NCBI RefSeq assembly: GCF_022758885.1
Contig: NZ_JALEBH010000001.1
Coordinates: 1,178,001 to 1,242,000, forward strand
DNA from: Sphingobium sp. BYY-5
GTDB taxonomy: Bacteria > Pseudomonadota > Alphaproteobacteria > Sphingomonadales > Sphingomonadaceae
Reading direction: 5' to 3'
Length of the DNA: 64,000 bases
Shown: in pieces, positions 12,733 to 21,482 of the stretch
Position numbering within the stretch: position 1 is the first letter of the stretch
Layout: every line of letters starts with the position of its first letter
Program-made: the position numbers and the translations under genes
The notes under the pieces: generated by a model
Told to the model about the DNA's origin: nothing
The model's input: only the letters and a program-made list of their open reading frames with translations
The model's database searches: none

Positions 12733-13665
12733 TCAGCCGAAATGATAGGTCTGGGCGATTTCGGCGCCCAGTCGGTTGGTCATCAACAACCCGTTCTGCA
12801 CCGTTTCATGCAAGCCGCGCCGAAAGATTTCGCCGCTGTCCTGGCTTTCAAGGCCAACGACCAGATCCTGCACCGTGTCATGGCAGTCGCCACGCGCGTC
12901 ATGCCAGCCACCCAGACGATTGAGACGGTAGGCGAGTTGGTCATAGCAATAGGCGACGCTGCGCGGAAAAAGGCGGTTGAGCATCAGGAAATCGGTGATC
13001 TGCCAGGGCGTGTAGGTGCCGCCATAGACATGATGATAGGCGCGCGCGCCCGACAGCGCGTACAGCACCGACGTCCATTGATAATGATCGCGATTGCCGC
13101 CGATCACCTCGGTTTCGGGCAGCAGCACATAGTATTTGACGTCGAGCAGACGCAGGGTCATCTGCGCGCGCTCCAGCGCCGATCCGGTACGTAGAAAATC
13201 ATGCCCCTCATTGCGGAGCTGACCCGAATGGGCCGCGCCGCGGAAGGTCATGACACGGGTCTTCACCCAATCGATCAGGGCGGGAAGCTGCTGCCGCGCC
13301 TCGCTCACATCATAGCTGTCGAGCTTGCGCCAGCCTTCGTTCAGTGCTTCCCACATGTCCTGGGTCAACATGGTGCGCGCCGACTTGGCGTTGGCGCGGG
13401 CCTTGAGCAGGCAGGAGCGGATCGAGCTGGGATTGTCCAGGTCCAGCATCAGATAGGCGATGGCGTCGCTTTCCGTGACGATCGTGCCTTCAGGGAATTG
13501 ATGCCCCGCCCCGGTCGCGCGAACAACGGAGCGCCATTCGTCGCGATGATGCGCGCCCGGCAGGATCGCCATGCGCTGCCCCATGGTCAGCAGCCGCGCG
13601 GTGGCCTCCGCCCGCTCCATATAGCGCGCCATCCAGAAGAGATTTTCGGCGGTCCGGCTCAGCAT
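12733..13665 (-). CDS. Alpha-E domain protein (DUF403)
   Basis: This 310-aa all-helical protein begins with MLSRTAENLFWMARYMERAEATARL, the N-terminal signature of the alpha-E family, split here by its conserved Arg/Glu residues. The family has no proven biochemical activity. It accompanies circularly permuted ATP-grasp ligases and is thought to assist them or act on their product. The gene sits between the ATP-grasp and transglutaminase genes, in the usual order. Confidence 0.92.
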   Translation of the reverse strand: MLSRTAENLFWMARYMERAEATARLLTMGQRMAILPGAHHRDEWRSVVRATGAGHQFPEGTIVTESDAIAYLMLDLDNPSSIRSCLLKARANAKSARTMLTQDMWEALNEGWRKLDSYDVSEARQQLPALIDWVKTRVMTFRGAAHSGQLRNEGHDFLRTGSALERAQMTLRLLDVKYYVLLPETEVIGGNRDHYQWTSVLYALSGARAYHHVYGGTYTPWQITDFLMLNRLFPRSVAYCYDQLAYRLNRLGGWHDARGDCHDTVQDLVVGLESQDSGEIFRRGLHETVQNGLLMTNRLGAEIAQTYHFG

Positions 13666-13682
13666 GGCATTGCCTCAATATC

Positions 13683-13772
13683 CGTCATCCCCGCGGAGGC
13701 GGGGATCCATCTCCCACCCCTTCCGCTTGGTGCAATGGCAGGAGATGGATTCCCGCCTGCGCGGGAATGACG
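13683..13772. repeat. Intergenic palindromic repeat (GTCATCCCCGC type)
   Basis: Two imperfect inverted arms, CGTCATCCCCGCGGAGG at the left and TCCCGCCTGCGCGGGAATGA at the right, flank a short spacer between the alpha-E and ATP-grasp genes. It can fold into one long hairpin within the operon mRNA. Elements with these arms are widespread intergenic repeats in alphaproteobacteria and could act as processing or attenuation hairpins. Confidence 0.75.
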
Positions 13773-13798
13773 ATGAAAAGGGTGAGAGGGCACGCGCA

Positions 13799-15208
13799 TC
13801 AGTCCTGCAACACCCAGGTATCCTTCACCCCGCCGCCCTGGCTGGAGTTGACCACCAGCGACCCTTCCGTCAGCGCGACGCGGGTCAGGCCGCCGGGGAC
13901 GAGGCGTATCTGCTTGCCGACCAGGCAATAGGGGCGGAAGTCGGCATGACGGCCGACCACCGCCGCCGGGCCGAGCGTCGGCACGGTCGACAGGTCCAGC
14001 GTCGGCTGGGCAATGAACTCGCCCGGATTGGCCTTGATCCGTTCGGCATAGGCGGCGATCTCGTCCTTGGTCGACTTGGGACCGATCAACATGCCGTAGC
14101 CGCCCGATCCATGGACTTCCTTCGCGACCAACTCATGCAGATTTTCCAGCACATAGGCCAGTTCGTCCGGCTTGCCGCATTGCCAGGTCTGGATATTGTC
14201 GAGGATCGGCTTCTCACCCAGGTAGAAGCGGATCATCTCCGGCACATAGATATAGACCGCCTTGTCGTCGGCGATGCCCGATCCGGGCGCCGATGCCAGC
14301 GTCACGCCGCCGCTCCGATAGACGTTGAAGATGCCCGGCACGCCCAGCAGGCTGTCGGGGCGGAAGACCAATGGATCGATATATTCGTCGTCGATACGGC
14401 GATAGATGACATCGACGGCTTTCGGTCCCAGCGTGGTCTTCATCCACACCCGGTCATTGTCGACGAACAGGTCGGCCGGCTCCACCAGTTCCACGCCCAT
14501 CAGGTCGGCGAGGAAGCTGTGCTCATAATAAGCGCTGTTGAGCGATCCGGGGGTGAGCACCACCACCACGGGATCGCCTTTGCACGCCGGGGGCGCGACT
14601 TCCTTCAGGCTTTTCAGCAATTCGGCGGGATAATCATCAACCGGGGCCACCACCCCCTGCGCGAACAGTTCCGGGAACATGCGCGTCATGATCTCACGAT
14701 TTTCGAGCATGTAGGACACGCCCGACGGGGTGCGGCAATTATCCTCCAGCACCTCGAAACTGCCCGGCCCGGTGCGCACGATGTCGATGCCGACAATATG
14801 GCTGTAGACCTTCCCCGGTGGAGTGAAGTCGGCCATTTCCGCCAGATAGGCGCTGTTCTGGTAGATGATGTCGGCGGGCATGACGCCCGCTTTCACAATC
14901 TCGCCCCGATGATAGACATCGTGGAGGAAGGCATTGAGCGCGCGCGCGCGCTGCCGGATACCCTTGTCAAGGATGCGCCATTCCTGCGCGGTGAAGATGC
15001 GCGGCAGCAAGTCGAAGGGGATCAGCCGCTCCGGGTCGCCGCCCTCGCCATAGACGGCGAAGGTGATGCCGATCCGACGAAAGATCGCCTCCGCTTCGTC
15101 CATGCGACGGTTAAGCCCGGCAATGCCCGTTCGCTCCACCCACTTCTGCACTTCGTCGTAACAGGGGCGTATCGAACCCTCAGGCTCAAACATTTCATGG
15201 AAGGGCAA
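13799..15208 (-). CDS. Circularly permuted type-2 ATP-grasp protein
   Basis: This 469-aa protein of the DUF404/DUF407 type is an ATP-dependent carboxylate-amine ligase-like enzyme. Typical segments are RIFTAQEWRILDKGIRQRARALNAFLHDVY, GPGSFEVLEDNCRTPSGVSYMLENR and GVTLASAPGSGIADDKAVYIYVP, here named by their key residues. The family is predicted to form peptide-like bonds, and its genomic partners (alpha-E, transglutaminase, Anbu) all follow on the same strand. It is the first gene of the operon. The start at 15208 gives the usual MPFHEMFEPEG N-terminus. Confidence 0.93.
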   Translation of the reverse strand: MPFHEMFEPEGSIRPCYDEVQKWVERTGIAGLNRRMDEAEAIFRRIGITFAVYGEGGDPERLIPFDLLPRIFTAQEWRILDKGIRQRARALNAFLHDVYHRGEIVKAGVMPADIIYQNSAYLAEMADFTPPGKVYSHIVGIDIVRTGPGSFEVLEDNCRTPSGVSYMLENREIMTRMFPELFAQGVVAPVDDYPAELLKSLKEVAPPACKGDPVVVVLTPGSLNSAYYEHSFLADLMGVELVEPADLFVDNDRVWMKTTLGPKAVDVIYRRIDDEYIDPLVFRPDSLLGVPGIFNVYRSGGVTLASAPGSGIADDKAVYIYVPEMIRFYLGEKPILDNIQTWQCGKPDELAYVLENLHELVAKEVHGSGGYGMLIGPKSTKDEIAAYAERIKANPGEFIAQPTLDLSTVPTLGPAAVVGRHADFRPYCLVGKQIRLVPGGLTRVALTEGSLVVNSSQGGGVKDTWVLQD

Positions 15209-15493
15209 GTGGTCGATCCTCCCTCGGCCAGCGGCCGGTTGTGCATTGCAATATTAGTGCGCCGCGCCGTGGCGATTGCAAGGCAAAAATGGCAAGCGCG
15301 AAAAAGGTTGCCGCACCATTCACCACCATAGCGGAAAAGCCGTCCCGCTTCGTTTATGCTGCACGAGATTGAACCCTGCGCAAATGAGGCCATTTTTTTC
15401 GATATTGATCGCCCAGCCCCGTTGACCGACCCGCATTGCCTGCGTATAGCGCCGCCTCACCGCAGGGCGAACCGCCCCGCGAGGTCCTTTTGG

Positions 15494-15570
15494 GGCGGAG
15501 TAGCTCAGCTGGTTAGAGCAGCGGAATCATAATCCGCGTGTCGGGGGTTCAAGTCCCTCCTCCGCTACCA
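15494..15570 (+). tRNA. tRNA-Met (anticodon CAU)
   Basis: The 77 bases fold as a full cloverleaf. The acceptor GGCGGAG pairs with CTCCGCT (one G-U at the end). The D arm is GCTC-AGCTGGTTA-GAGC. The anticodon stem GCGGA/TCCGC encloses loop ATCATAA, giving anticodon CAT. The T arm contains GGTTCAAGT, and CCA is encoded. The elongator Met tRNA is most likely. A CAU anticodon could also belong to an Ile tRNA modified to lysidine. Its last 15 bases recur at 48697-48711. Confidence 0.93.
15556..15570 (+). repeat. Putative attL core (3' end of tRNA)
   Basis: The 15-base CCTCCTCCGCTACCA, the last bases of the tRNA, is repeated in the same orientation at 48697-48711. This pattern is what integration at a tRNA 3' end leaves behind. 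A 15-base match could in principle be chance, but its position exactly at the tRNA end supports an attachment site. Confidence 0.5.
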
Positions 15571-15575
15571 GTCAA

Positions 15576-15610
15576 GGGGTTTATCGTGTTGTATTTGCAC
15601 GATAAACCCC
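15576..15610. terminator. Perfect 13-bp hairpin just after the tRNA
   Basis: GGGGTTTATCGTG (15576-15588) and CACGATAAACCCC (15598-15610) form a perfect 13-bp stem with a 9-base loop, starting 6 bases after the tRNA. It lacks a T-tract on the plus side. It may terminate the tRNA transcript or be a leftover recombinase arm site. Confidence 0.5.
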
Positions 15611-15836
15611 AGACCCTCGCAAGAAAATGCCACATTTGTTCCCACGTTTTGATTGAGCCGCGATGGGATGATTCGGACCAGAACAGGACGCAACCGGTCT
15701 CTGCTAGTTGGTGGCGCTCAAGCGTGGGCCACGGTGTGTGGAAATAATCTGTTCGCCTTGAAAACTGACTATTTCGGTTCGCCGCTTTTAGGTGCTAACG
15801 TCATGACAAAGCAAATCGATGCGATGCCTCGACGCC

Positions 15837-16295
15837 TTACATCATGCGCGCAAGCCGGACCATAAAGCGTGCGACCAAATCCTGGCCCATTGGGGTTAAG
15901 TTCAAAATCCGGAGCCGTCCGTCTTGTTTGTCGCAGGAGCTATCAATGAACCCTCTCTCTTGGAGATGACCAATATATCTCAACGCGGTGGTCGGCGGCG
16001 CACAGGATGCAATGCAAGCGCTGCTTACCGATACTCTTTTTCCGTTCAGATTGGACAAGAAGAGATCAATGAGGATATCCCAAGCAGGATCTTGGAACAG
16101 ATCCGGCACTTCCTCGCATCTTTGACGTCGTATTTCGAGATATTGCTTAGCCACAGATATGAGGCGATCATCCGTCAACGGGCTAAAGACAGGTATCGAA
16201 GCCGAATGATGACGGAGACGATCCACTTCATCATTGAGAATAGCCAAGACATTGCTTACTCGCGCCCAAGGATCTTCAATTGTGTGCATCAGCAT
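15837..16295 (-). CDS. Winged-helix (MarR-like) DNA-binding protein
   Basis: This 152-aa protein has a C-terminal winged helix-turn-helix. The segment VSVSSACIASCAPPTTALRY is the recognition-helix region and HLQERGFIDSSCDKQDGRLR is the wing, with the D-x-R-x-R pattern of MarR-type proteins. The N-terminal half is helical. It overlaps the end of the upstream membrane protein gene by 20 bases, so the two are translated together. GC is lower than in the flanking chromosome. The target is unknown. Confidence 0.75.
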   Translation of the reverse strand: MLMHTIEDPWARVSNVLAILNDEVDRLRHHSASIPVFSPLTDDRLISVAKQYLEIRRQRCEEVPDLFQDPAWDILIDLFLSNLNGKRVSVSSACIASCAPPTTALRYIGHLQERGFIDSSCDKQDGRLRILNLTPMGQDLVARFMVRLARMM

Positions 16296-16692
16296 GATTG
16301 GTACCCCTGCTATCTAGAAAGATGCCAAGTGCCATCGTGAGCTGTACCGGGATCGACCAGAAAGCGATTATCGCATGGTAGACGTTCCAAGGAAGATTGG
16401 GCGTCAATGTCGAAGCGATATGGCCGGCGACAGTAACACCATGCATCCCGGCAACCCACATCGGCCAGAAATATCTGGACCTCATGGCCAGCATCGTCAG
16501 GCCAACGAGGAGAGATGAGTCAACGAGAAACAATGGCCACCGCGCATGGGAGAACAGTGTCACCATGGGCGTGAGCAGAGATGCTGAAACGAGCATCGCA
16601 CATGCAATTCGCGCGTCGCGTCCACCGGCGATGAGCGCATAGGCACAACTCATCACGAGCAATAGAAGAAAGCTGAACATCACGATTTGCAT
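16276..16692 (-). CDS. Small integral membrane protein, unknown function
   Basis: This 138-aa protein has about four hydrophobic helices, beginning with MFSFLLLLVMSCAYALIAGG, then ACAMLVSASLLTPMVTLFS, SLLVGLTMLAM and a C-terminal segment around ALGIFLD. No catalytic motif is visible and I do not recognise a family. It overlaps the winged-helix gene by 20 bases, suggesting joint expression and perhaps membrane sensing for that regulator. Confidence 0.65.
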   Translation of the reverse strand: MQIVMFSFLLLLVMSCAYALIAGGRDARIACAMLVSASLLTPMVTLFSHARWPLFLVDSSLLVGLTMLAMRSRYFWPMWVAGMHGVTVAGHIASTLTPNLPWNVYHAIIAFWSIPVQLTMALGIFLDSRGTNHADAHN

Positions 16693-16724
16693 GCGCTCGC
16701 ATCAGCACGCCCTGCGATATAATA

Positions 16725-17075
16725 TCAAGCGTCTACTTGCGTCGGAACGGACGAAGCCTGCTGCGTTGACTCCATGGCTGGGAACATCCAGCAGCCATAA
16801 TCATAGATGTCGAGATTGCTGTCCCGCTTGATCGCAACCATCACGCGCTGGGCATCGATCATGTCGGCCCGGCTTTCGACCGACTTGTTCAGGCTTGCAG
16901 CGAGGGCGCGAAGCGCACGCTGCGAACGCGATGGTGCGAGATCAGAGCCCTTCATGGCTTCGAGAAAGGTTGTCATCAGGCGAGCGCTGTCATGGACGCT
17001 TGTGTCGAGGCTAACAAAAGCGTCGCGCAGTTCGTCGGCAACAACTTGGCCTGCTGCGGGGTTGAATTCAGGCAT
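16725..17075 (-). CDS. Small protein of unknown function
   Basis: This 116-aa soluble protein starts MPEFNPAAGQVVADELRDAF. The ATG at 17073-17075 is preceded by a strong GGAGG 7 bases upstream, which makes it a better start than the in-frame codon at 17186. The chain is mostly helical (residues 10-90) with a Trp/Tyr/Cys-rich patch YDYGCWMFP near the end. I see no known domain. It lies between the LuxR-type membrane regulator and the small membrane protein, on the same strand. Confidence 0.6.
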   Translation of the reverse strand: MPEFNPAAGQVVADELRDAFVSLDTSVHDSARLMTTFLEAMKGSDLAPSRSQRALRALAASLNKSVESRADMIDAQRVMVAIKRDSNLDIYDYGCWMFPAMESTQQASSVPTQVDA

Positions 17076-17122
17076 AACACCTCCGTGGCGCGAAACGCGC
17101 ATCCCAACGATTATTACGGCGA

Positions 17123-17611
17123 TCAGATAAGAAGCTGAGCGATGCCCTGAACGATCACAACCGCAGCGATGAGAAGCAAAGCGCATACAAAGGTAATGCG
17201 CGCCATTGCCAACACTCGTTCGCCATTGTTCAGATCATTTGCTCGACCTCCTATCGGTGGAAGGCGGAACAAGGCAGCCAATGTCTCTTTCAACGTTGCG
17301 AGAACGCCTGGCTGTTGTTCGGCCTGGACCCGTTCATCATCGGCAATGGACGCCGATGCAACGCCCACCGGCTGCACATGCAATTGCTGCACCCCGCTAT
17401 TTTCCTCAGCCAACAATATCCGTGCGGCCTCTCTGCGACTGCGGACGCCAATTTTCAGGCAGGCGGTTGAAATGATATTATCGACCACGCCATAGGTGGT
17501 CTCCGCGATCGGCGCGATTTCTTTGGAAGACAATCCCTGTCCCACCAACCGCAGACAGAGCTTCTGTTTCTCGGATAGACCTTCCGTCCGTTGGCTCACG
17601 ATATCCCTCAT
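17123..17611 (-). CDS. LuxR-type HTH protein with a C-terminal membrane anchor
   Basis: The N-terminal LuxR/FixJ helix-turn-helix (LSEKQKLCLRLVGQGLSSKE then IAPIAETTYGVVDNIISTAC) occupies residues 10-60 and ends in VRSRREAARILLAEE. A linker of about 60 residues follows, then one transmembrane helix at the extreme C-terminus (ITFVCALLLIAAVVIVQGIA). Thus the DNA-binding domain is cytoplasmic and tethered from its C-terminus, with almost no outside domain. A GTG at 17617 would add two residues. The neighbouring small genes on the same strand may be its partners. Confidence 0.75.
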   Translation of the reverse strand: MRDIVSQRTEGLSEKQKLCLRLVGQGLSSKEIAPIAETTYGVVDNIISTACLKIGVRSRREAARILLAEENSGVQQLHVQPVGVASASIADDERVQAEQQPGVLATLKETLAALFRLPPIGGRANDLNNGERVLAMARITFVCALLLIAAVVIVQGIAQLLI

Positions 17612-17669
17612 GACCACATCATTTTACGAGGAGCGATACAGCAATGTAGTGAAAGAAATCTTCAACATG

Positions 17670-18350
17670 TTAGTTCAAGCGGCGGCCGGTCCAGACGACC
17701 CGGCCGACAATATCCACCAGCGCAGGATCGATGTCAGCCCAGTCGGGATAATGGGGATTGTCGCTGACGACGCTGAACCGCCCGCGCAGCGGCCCCATGG
17801 CGATGCGCTTGACCATCAGCACGCCGTCGAGCCGCAGCACATAAACGCCGTCGCGCAACCGATCCGCATCATCGTCATGATCGACCATGATGTCGTCGCC
17901 GTCGCTCAGCGTAGGCGCCATCGATTCGCCGTCGACCCGGATCATCGAGACGCGCTGTGGCCGCACGCCCAGATGCCGCAACCAGCGCGCGTCGAACGCC
18001 ATCACGCCCGCCGCCCGTTCATCCTCGTCCAGCGTGCCGCCGCCCGCAGATGCGCCCAGCGCGAGACGCGGCACGGCGACGATGGCCGGCAACCCCCGCA
18101 AGCGTGCAGGCGGAGCAGCCCCCACCGACGCCCCGCCCAGCATCGTTTCGGACACGCCGAAATACCGCGCCAGCACCCGCCGATCCTCCTCATCCAGCTT
18201 ACGCGGGGTACCGCGCTTGATGAATTGCTGGATATATGCGGAATTGCGACCAATCAGCCGCGAGATGTCAGAATAACTTTCCCTGCGCTCGGCGATCAGC
18301 CGATCTAACGTTGACCGAACGTTCGCAGCCTCATGGCTTTCCTCGAGCAT
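17670..18350 (-). CDS. S24-family peptidase / phage-repressor-like regulator
   Basis: This 226-aa LexA/CI-like protein has an N-terminal helix-turn-helix (SYSDISRLIGRNSAYIQQFI) that would bind DNA. The C-terminal S24 domain has the Ser-Lys dyad: Ser in VDGESMAPTL and Lys in GVLMVKRIAMG. The family is common in sphingomonads outside phages. The ATG at 18348-18350 follows GGGGGAG by 8 bases; longer in-frame starts lack this. It overlaps the thermonuclease gene by 20 bases, and both run in the same direction. Confidence 0.85.
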   Translation of the reverse strand: MLEESHEAANVRSTLDRLIAERRESYSDISRLIGRNSAYIQQFIKRGTPRKLDEEDRRVLARYFGVSETMLGGASVGAAPPARLRGLPAIVAVPRLALGASAGGGTLDEDERAAGVMAFDARWLRHLGVRPQRVSMIRVDGESMAPTLSDGDDIMVDHDDDADRLRDGVYVLRLDGVLMVKRIAMGPLRGRFSVVSDNPHYPDWADIDPALVDIVGRVVWTGRRLN

Positions 18351-18726
18351 ATCGACACTCCCCCGCGAGTCGTCGCCCATTGTCCCACTTCGGCTTATAA
18401 ATGACCATCCCAGCGCGCAGTTGAGCGCAGGCAACATTCCTGTCGCCTGCGTATACCTGGGCGACGGTTCGGCCATACCTGTCCCGTGTCACCGGTGCGA
18501 TCGTCACGCCGCCGCGGATCAACCACGCCAACTTCGCTTTGCTCTTCATGGGATCGCCCACAACGCAGATACGGCCCTTGCGGCAATGTCCCGCCATCTC
18601 CGGCGCATCGATGCCCAACAGTCGAACCCGGCCGATCTCCGGGCAGCGGATGGTGTCGCCGTCAATTGCCACACAGGTTACTGGAGCTTGATAAATGCTG
18701 ATCAGAAACGGAAGAAGCGCAATCAT
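18331..18726 (-). CDS. Thermonuclease-family (SNase-like) protein
   Basis: This 131-aa OB-fold nuclease-like protein resembles staphylococcal nuclease. Visible motifs are VTCVAIDGDTIRCPEIGRVRL (here cited by its DGDT core), LLGIDAPE and RDRYGRTVAQVY, the last carrying the catalytic Arg. A short hydrophobic N-terminus (MIALLPFLISIYQAP) suggests export. It would cleave nucleic acid in a calcium-dependent way if the family activity is kept. It is translationally coupled to the downstream S24 gene. Confidence 0.85.
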   Translation of the reverse strand: MIALLPFLISIYQAPVTCVAIDGDTIRCPEIGRVRLLGIDAPEMAGHCRKGRICVVGDPMKSKAKLAWLIRGGVTIAPVTRDRYGRTVAQVYAGDRNVACAQLRAGMVIYKPKWDNGRRLAGECRYARGKP

Positions 18727-18792
18727 CTGCAGGCCGTTAACCGATTTGCGGCAGAATGCGAATGTTTGATGGATGCCTCGGCTGCTTAAACT

Positions 18793-19054
18793 CTATTCCA
18801 AGGCTGCATCAGATTTGAAGTTGCTTTTAATGGCTGCGCGCAAATTCACCGCTTCCGTTTGAAACAGCAAGCGAGCACCTTCCGTACCGCGTCGGTGCAT
18901 CTCTTGCACGCTCACGCCTTCACGTTGGGCATTAGCTATAGTCAGAGCGAGATAATCCGGCTTGCCCAACAGATGAAGGACGCCATCATCCAGCTGAACC
19001 AAGATAGCCTCCACTTCGGCCAGCCTGGCCTGGAGCGTTGCGCGGGCAGTGGGG
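18793..19054 (-). pseudogene. Hypothetical gene cut by the IS3 element
   Basis: The fragment encodes about 85 residues running through LAEVEAILVQLDDGVLHLLG and NAQREGVSVQEMHRRGTEG to SDAALE. Its 5' end runs into the IS3 left end. On the far side, just after 21649, the same frame can be resumed through the 10-base repeat CGCGGGCAGT, giving an in-frame upstream piece ending PSRWTAR. The uninterrupted gene would then be about 108 aa with a TTG start. No domain is recognised. Confidence 0.5.
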
Positions 19055-19128
19055 TGAAGTGGTCTGCCTTGAGACAATTGGTCCAATTCTGAAGCGAGCC
19101 CGTTTGGGCGAGAGAATTGGAGAAATGT

Positions 19129-19407
19129 ATGGGACGACAGCGATTTAGTCCGGAGCAGATCATCGCGAAGCTGCGCGAGGTGGATGTGATTGTCGGGCGG
19201 GGTGGGACCGCCGTCGAGGCTTGTCGGCAGATTGGGATTGCGGAACAGACGCTCTACAGGTGGCGTAAGGAATATGGTGGCCTGAAGGTCGACCAAGTGC
19301 GTCGGATGAAGGATTTGGAGCGGGAGAATGCGCAGCTGAAGAAGCTGGTTGCAGACCTCGCGCTAGATAAAGCGATCCTTCAGGAGGCGTCGAAGCTGAC
19401 TTTTTGA
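19129..19407 (+). CDS. IS3-family transposase OrfA
   Basis: This 92-aa DNA-binding subunit begins [20 protein letters not shown]. It has a helix-turn-helix ([20 protein letters not shown]) and a leucine-zipper helix ([20 protein letters not shown]). GGAG lies 8 bases before the ATG at 19129. It ends at TTTTTGA, where OrfB begins in the -1 frame at 19404, the usual IS3 frameshift arrangement. Confidence 0.92.
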   Translation: MGRQRFSPEQIIAKLREVDVIVGRGGTAVEACRQIGIAEQTLYRWRKEYGGLKVDQVRRMKDLERENAQLKKLVADLALDKAILQEASKLTF

Positions 19408-20142
19408 GCCCCTCCCGTCGTCGTGAGGCGATCGAGCAGGTCCGTCGCGTTCCGGTATCGGAGCGGCGGACCTGCCGTGTTCTGGTTCAGCATCGTTCGA
19501 CGCAGCGACATCGTCCGAAGGATGACGGCGACGAGCAGCGTCTGACGGCTGACATCATCGCGCTGGCCAAGGATTATGGCCGGTACGGCTATCGCCGCAT
19601 CCATGCGCTGCTCGGCAACGCTGGCTGGCAGGTCAGCCTGTCGGTGGTGGAACGCATCTGGCGGCGGGAGGGTCTCAAAGTGCCGAAGAGGCAGCCGAAG
19701 CGACGGCGGCTATGGCTGGGCGACGGATCATGCATCCGGCTGCGCCCGCAGCATCGCGGGCATGTATGGTCATACGACTTCGTCGAAGATCAGACGCGCA
19801 ACGGACGCAAGTTCCGGATGCTCAACATCATCGACGAGTTCAGCCGGGAATGCTTGGCGATGGTGCCGCTGCGGCGGTTCCGATCGAACGACGTGATCGA
19901 CGTGCTGGCCGATCTGTTCATCGAGCATGGGCCGCCCGAGCATATCAGGTCCGACAACGGCCCTGAGTTCGTCGCCCATGCAGTGCGCGAATGGTTGGGC
20001 AGGCTCGGCGTCACTACGCTCTACATCGAGCCGGGAAGTCCCTGGGAGAATGGCTATATCGAGAGCTTCAACGCCCGTCTGCGTGACGAACTGCTCAATG
20101 GCGAGATCTTCTACAGCCTTGAGGAAGTCCGCTGTGTCACCG

Positions 20143-20151
20143 GCTGGTGGC
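20143..20151 (+). repeat. Target-site duplication, left copy
   Basis: GCTGGTGGC abuts the left inverted repeat of the IS256 element and is repeated at 21474-21482 beyond the right inverted repeat. Confidence 0.92.
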
Positions 20152-21473
20152 GGGACTGTCAGGAATTCCGTGTGTGGGCGGGCATAATGGGTAAGAAGGA
20201 GACCCTGTATGCCTCGACGCAAGGAGCCGGCGATCCCGGCTGATTTACTCGATCAACTCTTGGCCGGCAGCGATGCCGCCAGTGCGCTCCAGCAGGGCGG
20301 CCTGCTGGATTCATTGAAGAAGGCGCTGGCCGAACGGGCGCTCAACGCCGAGATGGATTACCACCTTGGCGATGCCCCGCAGGTCGGGAACAGCCGCAAT
20401 GGCTATGGCCGCAAGACGGTGGTGACGGACACCGGCAAGATCGAGATCGAGGTGCCGCGCGATCGTCATGCCAGCTTTGATCCGCAACTGATCGCCAAGT
20501 ACCAGCGCCGGTTTCCGGGCTTCGACGACAAGATCGTCTCGATGTATGCGCGCGGCATGAGCACACGGGAGATCGTCGGGCACTTGCGCGATCTGTACGG
20601 TATCGACGTCTCGCCGGACCTGATCTCGACGGTGACCGACGCCGTGCTCGAAGAGGTCGCCGCCTGGCAGGCCCGACCGCTCGATCCGGCCTATCCGCTG
20701 GTTTTCTTCGACGCGATCCGGGTCAAGATCCGTGACGAAGGTCTGGTCCGCAACAAGGCTATCCACATCGCGCTGGGCGTGCGTGCCGATGGCGGCAAGG
20801 TCGTCCTGGGCCTGTGGATCGAGCAGAACGAGGGCGCCAAATTCTGGCTGCGGGTGATGAACGAGCTGAGGAACCGCGGTGTTGAGGACATCATGCTGGC
20901 CGTCGTAGACGGCCTGAAGGGCTTTCCAGAGGCCATCACCGCCGTGTTCCCCGAGGCGATCGTCCAAACCTGCATCGTCCACCTGCTGCGCAACTCGATG
21001 GACTTCGTGTCGTGGAAGGATCGCAAGGCGCTCGCTGGTGCACTGAAGACCGTCTACCGCGCCACCGATGCCATCGCTGCCGAGGAGGCCCTGACAGCCT
21101 TCGAGGCCGGCGAATGGGGTCGGCGCTATCCTGCGATCGGCCAGAGCTGGCGCCGTGCATGGGCCGAGGTTATCCCGTTCTTTGCCTTCCCCGACGAGGT
21201 CCGCCGCATCGTTTATACGACAAACGCCATCGAGGCGTTGAATGCCCAGCTTCGACGGGCGGTCAGGGCCAGGGGGCACTTTCCCAGCGACGATTCAGCG
21301 ACCAAGCTGCTCTATCTGATCTTGAACCGATCCGAGAAAGAGTGGAAAATGCCGCCACGTGAGTGGTCCATGGCCAAGGCCCAGTTCGCCGTGCTGTTCG
21401 GAGAACGCTTCATCAAGGCCATGGCAGCGTAATGTTCAACCGCCCGCCCACACACGGAATTCCTGACAGTCCC
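20152..21473 (+). mobile_element. IS256-family insertion sequence (complete)
   Basis: The 1,322-bp element has perfect 32-base inverted repeats at 20152-20183 and 21442-21473, beginning GGGACTGTCAGGAATTCCG. It is bounded by a 9-base target duplication GCTGGTGGC (20143-20151 and 21474-21482). It encodes one transposase. The perfect repeats and target duplication point to a recent insertion. Confidence 0.95.
20209..21432 (+). CDS. IS256-family (mutator-type) transposase
   Basis: This 407-aa DDE transposase has its catalytic Asp in [12 protein letters not shown], Asp in [14 protein letters not shown] and Glu in [14 protein letters not shown], the expected IS256 spacing. It also has the family signature [19 protein letters not shown], cited by its C-x2-H. 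Length and ends match intact members. It would move the element by a copy-out mechanism. Confidence 0.95.
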   Translation: MPRRKEPAIPADLLDQLLAGSDAASALQQGGLLDSLKKALAERALNAEMDYHLGDAPQVGNSRNGYGRKTVVTDTGKIEIEVPRDRHASFDPQLIAKYQRRFPGFDDKIVSMYARGMSTREIVGHLRDLYGIDVSPDLISTVTDAVLEEVAAWQARPLDPAYPLVFFDAIRVKIRDEGLVRNKAIHIALGVRADGGKVVLGLWIEQNEGAKFWLRVMNELRNRGVEDIMLAVVDGLKGFPEAITAVFPEAIVQTCIVHLLRNSMDFVSWKDRKALAGALKTVYRATDAIAAEEALTAFEAGEWGRRYPAIGQSWRRAWAEVIPFFAFPDEVRRIVYTTNAIEALNAQLRRAVRARGHFPSDDSATKLLYLILNRSEKEWKMPPREWSMAKAQFAVLFGERFIKAMAA

Positions 21474-21482
21474 GCTGGTGGC
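21474..21482 (+). repeat. Target-site duplication, right copy
   Basis: GCTGGTGGC abuts the right inverted repeat of the IS256 element. It is identical to 20143-20151 and lies within the IS3 OrfB codons for the WWR motif. Confidence 0.92.

Noticed and set aside
11080..13194. A 704-residue plus-strand open frame opposite the Anbu/transglutaminase/alpha-E genes
   Set aside because: It is antisense to three genes with clear motifs. It is rich in Arg, His and Gly and has no domain; long antisense frames are expected in high-GC coding DNA.
13664..15331. A 555-residue plus-strand open frame
   Set aside because: It is antisense to the ATP-grasp gene and starts in the palindromic repeat.
15838..18726. 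Prophage, suggested by an S24 repressor-like peptidase and a nuclease
   Set aside because: No structural, packaging or integrase genes are seen, and the S24 and SNase families occur outside phages in sphingomonads.
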